The notes under the pieces: model-generated
Seen by the model: the letters and a program-made list of their open reading frames with translations, nothing else
What the model was told of the DNA's origin: nothing
Database searches by the model: none
Translations under genes and position numbers: made by a program
NCBI GenBank assembly: GCA_965370415.1
Contig: CBDUTJ010000019.1
Coordinates: 1-51,906 of the forward strand
Source of the DNA: JACNIV01 sp965370415
GTDB lineage: Bacteria; Cloacimonadota; Cloacimonadia; Cloacimonadales; TCS61
Direction: 5' to 3'
DNA: 51,906 nucleotides
In this document: piece by piece, positions 36,045 through 44,106 of the stretch
Numbering within the stretch: position 1 is the first letter of the stretch
Layout of the letters: each line of letters starts with the position of its first letter

Positions 36045-37997
36045 TTATTTCAACAGGATCATCTTCTTAGCTGTGATGTTGGAAACAGTTTTCATTTTCA
36101 CGAAGTACATTCCGCTGGATGTATTCAGTTCATTGTTGTCTGTACCATCCCAGATGAAGGTAGAGTTGTTAACTACTTCATTGTCTACCAGGGTTTTAAC
36201 CAACTGTCCTTTGATGTTATAAATGCCAACACTAACAGGATGCTGCAGATCTTTTGCTGTAATGGAAAGAGCAATATTGGTTTGCGGATTGAAGGGGTTC
36301 GGATATACACTGATGGAGTTCTTAGTGATAATGTTAACTATATTATTCTCTGCATCTGTGGGTGCCAAACCATTGGGTCCGCCAAAGGCTCCCATATCAT
36401 TGCGAGAACCATCGGGATCGTTGTACATGGCATCGGGATCACCGGCATCGATACAGGGAGAACCGTTCTGCAGCCACCAGTGGGCATTCAATCCATTAAA
36501 TGCAATTCCGTCTCCTCCGGAGGGAGCTATGAACAGAGGATCTTCATTGATATTACCAGTTCCGGTGTATCCTTCGCTTATGCAGGTATATGTTACGTCT
36601 ACAGTACCAGAGGCAAAGAAAATCGAATTGCTATCTATGATGATGCAGTTCCTGATAACAGGAGCCGAGTTGAAAATAAAGAACAGATATTGATTTGTGC
36701 CATTTGATTCATTATTAGCAATAGTATTATTGGTCAACTCTGCATCAGAATCATTTTTGAGGATGAAAGCGCCATAAGTTCCTGAATTGTTAACGATGAT
36801 ATTATTAGTGATTTCTATCGGTGCATTTGTGCATTGAATACCACCGATTGTATTTAAGCTGAAATTATTGGCGATGATGTTCTGGGTGATCAATACATTA
36901 GATGAGCCCATGACATCAATTGCTGCACCAAGAGAAATACTGCTGTTATCATAGATCTTGTTACCGATAATATCAAGATATGAATCATTCTCGATACGAA
37001 TGGCACTGACAGTTGCTTTGGAAATTTCGCAGTTAGCTATAATGTTATTTGCCTGAGTTCCAATGAATCTGAAACCTTGCCAACTGGAATTGGAAGTGAA
37101 AATAATCGGGTCTTCATCACGAGAAGAAGCATCAGCTTGCAAAGAGCCATTAATACTGAATTGTGCATCGTTTTCTATATAGATCTCCACACCCGGCTCA
37201 ACTGTTAGGTCTCCATCTGCAGGAATAGTAACATCATCAGTGATAGTATATGGACCATATTCTGATCGCCAAATACCTGCAATATCACCAGAAACCGAAC
37301 TTGCATCAGTTACTGTAATATAATCAATAAGAGTTTCAGTTACAGTTTCACCATCACTTATAATCGTTAAACTTACATCATAATTTCCAAGTTCTGTGTA
37401 AAGGAAAAATGGATCTTGTTCATAACTATCTGTAATTCCATCTTCATCGAAATCCCATTCCCAACTGTCAATTCCATTTGGAGCTATAGATGTATCATAA
37501 AATTGAATACCAAGGTCTAATGGTCCATTTATGATATTAGACTCAAAATGAGCTGCTAAACCAAAGGATTCAATTGCCAGAATTAAAGCAGCTTCTACAT
37601 TACTTATGGGATTATCATTATAATAACATACATTACCATCACCTATTACTGCAAACATGGGAATATACCCATTACTGAAAGGACCTGTACCTCCAATTCC
37701 GTAGTAATGAGTATGTCCAGCCCAGTTTGTTTGCGATATGAAATAAACATTTGCTGTTTGAGAATACTCTAACCAAAGAGCTTGAAATAACGGCGCCGCC
37801 GCTGAACATGCAGGTCAACCAGTACCTCCCCAGAAAAAGACAATTGCTGAGCCTTGAGCTGTTAATTCATAGATGTCATGAGAAGTTCCTGTGTTGTCTG
37901 TCCAAAAGTAATTTGCTACTACATCTCCTACTTGGTAAACAGCAAAAGCTGCTACAGCAAAGATCAATAAAAGTACAATTAAACTAAATTTTTTCAT
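36045..37997 (-). CDS. Exported redoxin-PKD-beta-helix protein; predicted selenoprotein (in-frame TGA, UPAC motif)
   Basis: Start ATG 37997 after AGGAGG; signal peptide MKKFSLIVLLLIFAVAAFA. A thioredoxin/redoxin domain follows: YQVGDVVANYFWTD, IVFFWGGTG, then TGA at 37815-37817 (residue 61), then PACSAAAPLFQALWLEY, NVYFISQ and GYIPMFAVIGDGN. Read through, the motif is U-P-A-C with Sec at the first redox-Cys position of CxxC. The frame stays open on both sides and the fold continues without a break. After the redoxin come PKD (~130-215), a right-handed beta-helix and the sorting module (ISVYPNPFNPQTNIAL … AKKMILLK). 650 residues in total. Alternative: a nonsense mutation of a Cys codon. TGA is otherwise a stop in this genome. 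Confidence 0.75.
37789..37803 (-). promoter_or_regulatory. Candidate bacterial SECIS hairpin
   Basis: Eleven nucleotides after the TGA (minus strand), AGCGGC and GCCGTT pair (six pairs, one G-U) around the loop GGC, so the loop starts 17 nt after the UGA with G in its first two positions. This is within what is described for bacterial SECIS elements. The codons are GCG GCG GCG CCG, strikingly GC-rich in AT-rich DNA. The structure is short and its function is inferred. Confidence 0.45.
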
Positions 37998-38125
37998 AAG
38001 TCCTCCTTTATTTTACTTAAAACTTAATTACGTACTTATTTATTAAACAGTATGAAATATGTAAAGGAAATTTTTTCATAACCATATTTCCTATTTCAGT
38101 AATGCTTGTCCTGTGAAATCTTCCA

Positions 38126-38857
38126 TTATTTCATCAGGATCATTTTTTTTGTTGAAGTATACCTGCCACTATTACCTTCGGAGATTAGTTTGTAAAAATA
38201 CATTCCACTGGGAACAGTGTTTCCATTTTCATCTGTTCCATTCCAGATAATTGAAGATTGATTATTGAATACTGAATATTGTCTAATTTGTTGACCTTTG
38301 ATATTATAGATAATCAATTCGGTGTTTTCAGTGTTTAATGAAAAACTAATCGTTGTTTCCGGGTTAAATGGGTTGGGGTAATTCTGGAGAAGAATAATGG
38401 ATTCAGATATAAGATCATTTTCAGCACTTGTCGCATCTTCTGTATAAAAACTGAAGTCAATAACAACAGAATCAACAAAAGTTTCGTGATCAAAAACAAA
38501 TTGGTAATTAAAACCACCAGCCATATCATATACTTCGATATTAGCATGTATATCGTATTCTACATTCTCTTCCAGCACTACATACCACGGTCCCCATCCA
38601 AGATAGCTACAAGTACCCTCATGGCACCAGAACATATTCCAAGGGGCAGGCATTTCATAAGCGTATAAATTTAGATAAAATGTATCTGTTACTGCCGTAT
38701 TAGTAACATAGAAAGTTTCACCTTCATACACATAGTTCCCTTGAGTTGAATAAGCAGGTCCAACCTGATCTGGATTAAAAGGGATATCTACAATGAGTTC
38801 AGCAGATAAAAAGTTTGCAGATATAATTAAAAAAAGAACCGTTAGAATTTTCTTCAT
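38126..38857 (-). CDS. Exported protein with CHEGTC motif and sorting domain
   Basis: 243 residues. Signal peptide MKKILTVLFLIISANFLSA, a beta-sandwich-like domain of ~130 residues containing PAPWNMFWCHEGTCSYLGWG, then the sorting module (LLQNYPNPFNPETTI … TKKMILMK). The paired cysteines (C-x4-C) next to Trp resemble small exported domains with a C(D/H)xxxC pattern found in Bacteroidota, whose function I cannot name. Ribosome site AAGGAG before the ATG. It sits between the redoxin gene and the TlpA/DsbD group, so a redox partner or substrate role is plausible but inferred. Confidence 0.65.
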   Translation of the reverse strand: MKKILTVLFLIISANFLSAELIVDIPFNPDQVGPAYSTQGNYVYEGETFYVTNTAVTDTFYLNLYAYEMPAPWNMFWCHEGTCSYLGWGPWYVVLEENVEYDIHANIEVYDMAGGFNYQFVFDHETFVDSVVIDFSFYTEDATSAENDLISESIILLQNYPNPFNPETTISFSLNTENTELIIYNIKGQQIRQYSVFNNQSSIIWNGTDENGNTVPSGMYFYKLISEGNSGRYTSTKKMILMK

Positions 38858-38913
38858 TTTATAACTCCTTAAATATTTATTTTATAGTATAAACTATTTT
38901 TCATTGTAAACCA

Positions 38914-40398
38914 CTAAAATGTTGTGGTTATCTCAACTCGAATCCCTTCAAATTCAGATTGATAGCGGCACACACCATTTCGGCAGACCTTGCCGCCTTT
39001 TTCTTTTCCACCAAATATTCTAAGATCGGTGGAACTTAAGATGGTAATAGCAATCTCGGCAGCGATCCAAAGTTCTCCATCTTCGCCATCTTCAGAATCT
39101 CCGATCTGGTTTTCCGCAATAACCGATAGGGAATAGCTGCTGTAAGAAATATCGGTTTGCAGTTTGGGTTCATAATGCGATTTGGTTTCTGTACCCTGTT
39201 CTTTTTCTTTGTATTGGTATTCTGCTTTTATCAGTATGGGAAATTGTCCGATCATAAAATCTGCACTTAATACTGGAGTGATCTCCTTCTTCCAATAATT
39301 GAATCCTTTATTCATTTGTTCCAGTTGGCTGTATTCAGCTTTGAATGAAACTCCTTCGAAATCGTGGCGATATTCAGCAAAAAGGTCGGATTGGCGAACC
39401 TGGAAATCACTCGACCAACCTTCGGCATAGTTTACTAAAAATTCATTCTCATAATTGGGAATGAACTGTACTTCACCCATCACGCCTTCTTCATCGATAC
39501 CTGGTTCCCAGCTATCATCCAGTGGCTCTTCGCTGTGATTTGCTGTAGGAAGATCAGATATCCGTACATCGAAATTCTCATAATTCTTATAGGCACCCCT
39601 GAAAGTGAATTTATCAAGATAGATTGAAAAATTTGAATATAGGGCATGACCTTTTATATCTTCAAAATTATGAATAAAGTATCGATTGCTTTGCGCGTAT
39701 TCTGTAGAAATATCAAAAAGATCGGATTGAAAGTTCATTCTGCCGGTAATCACATCACGCTGACTGAAATCCTTTTCAGCATCCGGGCTTTCCTGGTTGG
39801 TTAAATCCATTAAATAGGAAGCACCTATTTTGATATTATCGGTAATTTCAGCTTCCAGATCAAAGGCGCCGATATTGTCGTCTTTTTCTTCGTCATCCTC
39901 ATTTTCCATTAAACCATAAAAAGTTTGTATATTGAATCTGCTGAAATAAGATTGCAGGTAAATTCCCATCAGGCGGGAATCTTCCTCGAAATCTTCATCA
40001 TAATAATTATGAGTAACTATCCCGGAACCGATAACAGCTTCGTAAGTCCCGGCATTGGCAAATAAAAAGTCATTCTCAAACTGCAGGTAGTATTCTTCAA
40101 AATAGTATTCATTCTTTTCTTTATTATCCAGTTCCTCGAGTATAGCATCTTCATTTGGAATGTTATCTACATCCAGGAATTTATCGTGGTAGGGATAATA
40201 AACATCGTATTTTGTGCCCAGACGAAGGAATTTATACTGCAATTGAAGTTGTAATTTATCCATAAAGTAGCTTCTGTATTCCACCCGGCGGTCACGATAA
40301 ATATATTTTAACTGGTTAGTACCCGAAAAGTTGAACTCACTTGCCAACAATAGAATTGCAAAAGTTACAAAAATAAATGTTATTAATAATTTCCTCAT
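38914..40398 (-). CDS. Putative outer-membrane beta-barrel protein (DUF6029-like)
   Basis: 494 residues. Signal peptide (MRKLLITFIFVTFAILLLAS), then FNFSGTNQLKYIYRDRR and a long series of amphipathic beta strands with aromatic belts (for example YYLQFENDFLFANAGTYEAVIG). It ends in a strand closing with aromatic Phe (EGIRVEITTTF), as outer-membrane barrels do. Looks like the DUF6029 group of Bacteroidota. Sixteen bases downstream of the TlpA-like gene; likely in one operon with it, the PKD-thioredoxin lipoprotein and perhaps dsbD. Confidence 0.65.
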   Translation of the reverse strand: MRKLLITFIFVTFAILLLASEFNFSGTNQLKYIYRDRRVEYRSYFMDKLQLQLQYKFLRLGTKYDVYYPYHDKFLDVDNIPNEDAILEELDNKEKNEYYFEEYYLQFENDFLFANAGTYEAVIGSGIVTHNYYDEDFEEDSRLMGIYLQSYFSRFNIQTFYGLMENEDDEEKDDNIGAFDLEAEITDNIKIGASYLMDLTNQESPDAEKDFSQRDVITGRMNFQSDLFDISTEYAQSNRYFIHNFEDIKGHALYSNFSIYLDKFTFRGAYKNYENFDVRISDLPTANHSEEPLDDSWEPGIDEEGVMGEVQFIPNYENEFLVNYAEGWSSDFQVRQSDLFAEYRHDFEGVSFKAEYSQLEQMNKGFNYWKKEITPVLSADFMIGQFPILIKAEYQYKEKEQGTETKSHYEPKLQTDISYSSYSLSVIAENQIGDSEDGEDGELWIAAEIAITILSSTDLRIFGGKEKGGKVCRNGVCRYQSEFEGIRVEITTTF

Positions 40399-40414
40399 TG
40401 TATGTATCTCCGGT

Positions 40415-40936
40415 TTATTCTGTTATATTTCCTTCTTCGTTTTCCGTTTGTTGAAACCATTTATCGATTGCTTCTATGATATGTTTTTCATTACCACGCT
40501 GGTAACCGGTATGATCGAAGATGATCGTACTATCGGGAGCGATGATAAGAGTGCGGGGAATGTTGGTAACATTAAACAGCTTTTGGACATCCTTTTTTGT
40601 ATCAAAGAGATTCACTACATTAAATTTATTGGATTTAATATAAGCTTTTGCCTTATCCTTCTTGCGTGGTTTATCACAACTTATGGTAATTACTGTAATG
40701 CTGTCCTTGTACATATCCTGGATCTTGCTCAGAGCAGGAAGCTCTTTCTTACAGGGTTCGCACCAGGTTGCCCAAAAATCGAGGATGACAGGTCCTTTTT
40801 CCAGGAAGTCAGATAATTTTACCTGTTTCCCTTTCATGTTCTCCAGTTTGAAATCCGGAGCTTTATCTAATGCAAACAAATTTCCTACAAAGACTATTAA
40901 AGTGATGATCAAGATTGTGTCCCATAATAGCTTCAT
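40415..40936 (-). CDS. TlpA/ResA-like thioredoxin-domain protein
   Basis: 173 residues. N-terminal signal or anchor (MKLLWDTILIITLIVFVGNLFA), then APDFKLENMKGKQVKLSDFL, ILDFWATWCEPCKKELPAL with the CEPC redox pair (Cys59, Cys62), and cis-Pro loop VTNIPRTLIIAP. Family role: periplasmic disulfide reductase kept reduced by DsbD/CcdA. It starts 10 bases after the stop of the lipoprotein gene. Compare the adjacent redoxin where the first Cys is TGA. Confidence 0.9.
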   Translation of the reverse strand: MKLLWDTILIITLIVFVGNLFALDKAPDFKLENMKGKQVKLSDFLEKGPVILDFWATWCEPCKKELPALSKIQDMYKDSITVITISCDKPRKKDKAKAYIKSNKFNVVNLFDTKKDVQKLFNVTNIPRTLIIAPDSTIIFDHTGYQRGNEKHIIEAIDKWFQQTENEEGNITE

Positions 40937-40946
40937 TTTTTCTCCT

Positions 40947-42194
40947 TCATTCTATCGCTTTTTCAGTCACGTTATAAACTTTACAAGTACTGGAGTTATA
41001 AGGATCCGCCAGGGTTTGCACCCAGATGACCAGGGTAATATCGTCAGGTAAGTAGGAAAGACCAGGTAAAGCAAACTCGACAGGTTCACCGAAATCATGT
41101 GTTGAAATTAAAAGTTCTCCTTTGGCAATTACAACGTTCAAAGGATACTCGTGCGCAGCATTTAAATAATTCGTATTTTCATTTTCAATAAGAGTAAATT
41201 TCAGATAAAGATCATCTAATAGAACCGAACCATCCACACTTAAAAGAACCGAACCATTCAGAATATCAGTTTCTAAAGTTGCACCAAAATCATAAAACTG
41301 AACAAGTGGAGTTTCTTCAAAAATAGGTGCAATAATTGCTTCCAGTTCAACCTGGGAAGTTGTAGAACCACCAATAGTAATTACTGTTCCCTGAGTTACT
41401 GAAGTTGGTAAGGCACTCATTCCATAATAAGCAAAAATATCAAGATTACCAATATCCAGTTGATCATTGATGTGATATTCTACATACGATAATCTATTTC
41501 CATATTGCTGCTTGAGGTTATGAAGTGCTTCTTCCACGTAGGGGCAATTGACGCAAGTGAGGGAGGTGGCAAGTTCCACCAGAACGTTCTGACCATAAAC
41601 TGAGATAGTTTTGGTTAGACTACTATTCAGATTTCCGTCAGAAACAGTTAATTTAATTGTATAATCACCTACTTCAGTATAAGTATAAGTTGGATTTTGT
41701 TCGTAAGAATCAATGACACCATTATCATCAAAATCCCATTCCCAGCTTGTAATGGGGTACGATCCGGGTTGTGATTCATCTGTAAATATTACTTCCAAAG
41801 GTGCATAACCTTCTACAGGGTCGAAACTGAAATCAGCTATCGGAGAACCAATTTCAAGAACAGATATTAGAATCGAATCCAGGCTTGTAAGTTCCCCATC
41901 AGAAACAGTCAATTTGGCATAAAATTCTCCAACTTCAGTATATGTATAGATCGGATTTTGAATAAGTGAGTCAATGGTTCCGTTGTTGTCAAAATCCCAT
42001 TCCCAACTGATAATTGGATTTGTTCCAGCTTGTGAACTATCTGTAAATGTAACCTCCAAAGGTACATATCCCCAAGCTGGGACAGCAGTAATATAAGCTT
42101 CCGGTGAAACAATATTCGGTTCGAATGTATGTTCAAATCTATCGCAGGCGAAAAGTATTAATACCAAGCAAAATAAGATTAGAAATTTCTTCAT
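40947..42194 (-). CDS. Lipoprotein with two PKD domains and a CVNC thioredoxin-like domain
   Basis: 415 residues. Lipoprotein signal with lipobox LFAC (Cys17). Two PKD repeats, each with a WEWDFDxNGxIDS core followed by YTYTEVG (about 31-112 and 118-199), then a thioredoxin-like/Omp28-like domain: VLVELATSLTCVNCPYVEEAL with Cys214 and Cys217, YVEYHIND, and MSALPTSVTQGT as the cis-Pro loop. It ends with a beta domain of ~110 residues; there is no sorting module. Likely a surface or periplasmic thiol-disulfide protein served by the neighbouring DsbD. Confidence 0.8.
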   Translation of the reverse strand: MKKFLILFCLVLILFACDRFEHTFEPNIVSPEAYITAVPAWGYVPLEVTFTDSSQAGTNPIISWEWDFDNNGTIDSLIQNPIYTYTEVGEFYAKLTVSDGELTSLDSILISVLEIGSPIADFSFDPVEGYAPLEVIFTDESQPGSYPITSWEWDFDDNGVIDSYEQNPTYTYTEVGDYTIKLTVSDGNLNSSLTKTISVYGQNVLVELATSLTCVNCPYVEEALHNLKQQYGNRLSYVEYHINDQLDIGNLDIFAYYGMSALPTSVTQGTVITIGGSTTSQVELEAIIAPIFEETPLVQFYDFGATLETDILNGSVLLSVDGSVLLDDLYLKFTLIENENTNYLNAAHEYPLNVVIAKGELLISTHDFGEPVEFALPGLSYLPDDITLVIWVQTLADPYNSSTCKVYNVTEKAIE

Positions 42195-42234
42195 TTTTTT
42201 TCCTTCTATATGAGTTCTGCAAAATAGAGTTTTT

Positions 42235-42334
42235 TGTCATCCTGAGAAATTCTTCTTGCTTTTCCATCGAAGGATCTCCGCTTATAATGAGATTCTTCGT
42301 TAGAGACTACATCAAAGACTTCCTCAGAAAGACA
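42235..42334. repeat. Palindromic TGTCATCCTGAG element
   Basis: Ends TGTCATCCTGAG and (reverse complement) TGTCTTTCTGAG. Centre GAAGGATCTC (42269-42278) against GAGATTCTTC (42289-42298), loop 10 nt. The 100-bp unit lies between dsbD and the PKD-thioredoxin lipoprotein gene. Sequences of the TCATCCTGAG…GAAGGATCTC type are dispersed in many bacterial phyla. Confidence 0.75.
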
Positions 42335-42366
42335 GCTTTTTTTCATTTTGCAGAATCCTTTACTTT

Positions 42367-43971
42367 CTATTTTTTCGGAGCTAAAGCAATATAAGTTGGT
42401 AAACCAATAATTTTAAAGTGTTTTAAAATTTCTTTTGTAGGTGAAACTTTGAGGTTTTCAGCTTTGTATTTAACCAAAATATAATTATCAAATTCTTGTA
42501 TCACTTCTTCATCTTTGAAAGTAGTTGCATCCATTACCAGACAGTTTTTACACCAGGTTGCCCAAAAATCTATAAAGACTGGTTTCCCTGTTTTCTTTGC
42601 TTCCAATAAACCTTCAGTTATAGAATGCTTCCAGGGAAGTTCGGAAGTTTCATGAGAATCCACAACATATTCTACAGGTTTATTACTCTTGAATATCTTA
42701 ATTCCGGTGTGAATATAAAATATTGCAATTATAAGAATTATGATACCAAATATGATTTTCACCCATTTCATCCAGTTGCCCGGTTTAGGAAGGAAGGAAA
42801 GTCCAGCTCCGGCAAAGGGCCAGGGAATTGCCATTCCAACACCAAGCAAAAAAGGAAGCAGTAAACCGGTTGGATTCCCGGCTGTATAAAGAGAGGTTGA
42901 ATATAAAATGACTGAAATCAAAACGGGAGCCACACAAGCCCCAGCCAGCACAGCAGCAATGATTCCCAGAATAAAAACTGTAATAAATTTTCCTCTGCTT
43001 TTATTGCCGATTTTATTACTTTGAAATTTGGAGAAATCAATGGGAATGATATCGAACATTGCCAGAGCTAAAATAATAAAAATAGCTGCGATAATGATAT
43101 TAAACCAGGGAGATGAATTTATTGTGCCAAATTGAGAACCTGTAAGAATAACAATCACTCCCAACAATCCATAAGCCAATGCCATTCCAAGACCGTAAAC
43201 TCCACCGAGCAGGAATCCTTTAACTTTTGATTCTGATTGTGTGCCTGCTCCCAGAACTGCAATCGTAATTGGTATCATAGGAAGTACACAGGGAGTAAGA
43301 TTCAAAGCAATTCCACCCAGCAATATCAGGATGATAATAAGCCAGATACTCATATTTGCAAACTTATTTGAGCTAAAAGAACCTGGTTCTTTTGATTTTT
43401 CTAAAAACGAAACGAAATCTTCGCTTTTTTGATATCCTGCTTCTTTTCCTGTAATTTCAAAATCTTGTAGCAAAACAAGAAGTTCTTCATAATTATCAGT
43501 GTAATCGGTTTCTTTTATTTTTTCTTCAGCTTTTTTCTTTTTCTGAATTTCTGCATTTGCCGATAGAGATAAATTGAATTCAACTTCTTCGGGGAAAAGA
43601 CAAGTTCCTGAATCCAGGCATATCTGGTAACCCGCATAGATTGTAATTTCTTTTATTTTGTTTTGATATTTCTTATCAATTGTAAATTTCTTTGACAGTA
43701 TGGTCTCTCCATGGTATTCAATGTTTCCATCTTCATCAAGTTTTCCTTTGGGATAAACAGTTGGCTCAAAGATAATACCTTCCGTTTCTTCAGTTTCAAT
43801 GAAGAAATAATCTTCTTGTAATGTTTGGTGATAACCTTCTGGGAAGACGAATTTAACTTCTATCTGAGAATCTGTGATCTTTGCGGATACGATCTTTTCG
43901 GGTGTGAGTTCCTGGGTAAATATAGAAAGTGCTACCATGAAAAGCAGTACTGTAATAAAAACCTTTTTCAA
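42367..43971 (-). CDS. dsbD: Thiol:disulfide interchange protein DsbD
   Basis: Carries electrons from cytoplasmic thioredoxin across the membrane to envelope thioredoxin-like proteins. 534 residues. Periplasmic alpha domain with YQICLDSGTCLFPEEVEF (redox Cys pair); membrane domain of ~8 helices with LNLTPCVLPMIPITI and AGACVAPVLISVI holding the two membrane cysteines; C-terminal gamma domain FIDFWATWCKNCLVMDATTF with Cys474 and Cys477. All cysteines of the relay are present. Upstream of the thioredoxin lipoprotein and TlpA genes on the same strand; the natural electron source for both and for the UPAC redoxin. Confidence 0.93.
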   Translation of the reverse strand: MKKVFITVLLFMVALSIFTQELTPEKIVSAKITDSQIEVKFVFPEGYHQTLQEDYFFIETEETEGIIFEPTVYPKGKLDEDGNIEYHGETILSKKFTIDKKYQNKIKEITIYAGYQICLDSGTCLFPEEVEFNLSLSANAEIQKKKKAEEKIKETDYTDNYEELLVLLQDFEITGKEAGYQKSEDFVSFLEKSKEPGSFSSNKFANMSIWLIIILILLGGIALNLTPCVLPMIPITIAVLGAGTQSESKVKGFLLGGVYGLGMALAYGLLGVIVILTGSQFGTINSSPWFNIIIAAIFIILALAMFDIIPIDFSKFQSNKIGNKSRGKFITVFILGIIAAVLAGACVAPVLISVILYSTSLYTAGNPTGLLLPFLLGVGMAIPWPFAGAGLSFLPKPGNWMKWVKIIFGIIILIIAIFYIHTGIKIFKSNKPVEYVVDSHETSELPWKHSITEGLLEAKKTGKPVFIDFWATWCKNCLVMDATTFKDEEVIQEFDNYILVKYKAENLKVSPTKEILKHFKIIGLPTYIALAPKK

Positions 43972-44055
43972 AATTCCTCCATATTATTAAATAACGTTAA
44001 GCATTATGCAAATAACATTCCTAAAATCTTACAATTTTTATCAAGTATTTTATTT

Positions 44056-44090
44056 ATTAAAAAAATAGCCCCAAAATTTCGGGACTATTT
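44056..44090 (-). terminator. Terminator after the GH18 gene
   Basis: AAATAGCCCC (44063-44072) pairs with GGGACTATTT (44081-44090), ten pairs with one wobble. On the minus strand it is followed by seven T. Confidence 0.88.
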
Positions 44091-44106
44091 ACAATTATAA
44101 CTCAGC

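Noticed and set aside
37751..37987. Plus-strand 78-residue open frame over the redoxin gene
   Set aside because: It is the antisense shadow of the redoxin domain and has no ribosome site or recognisable protein features.
38065..38092. Terminator hairpin AGGAAAT/ATTTCCT between the CHEGTC gene and the redoxin gene
   Set aside because: Only a 7-bp AT-rich stem with a 14-nt loop; too weak to call.
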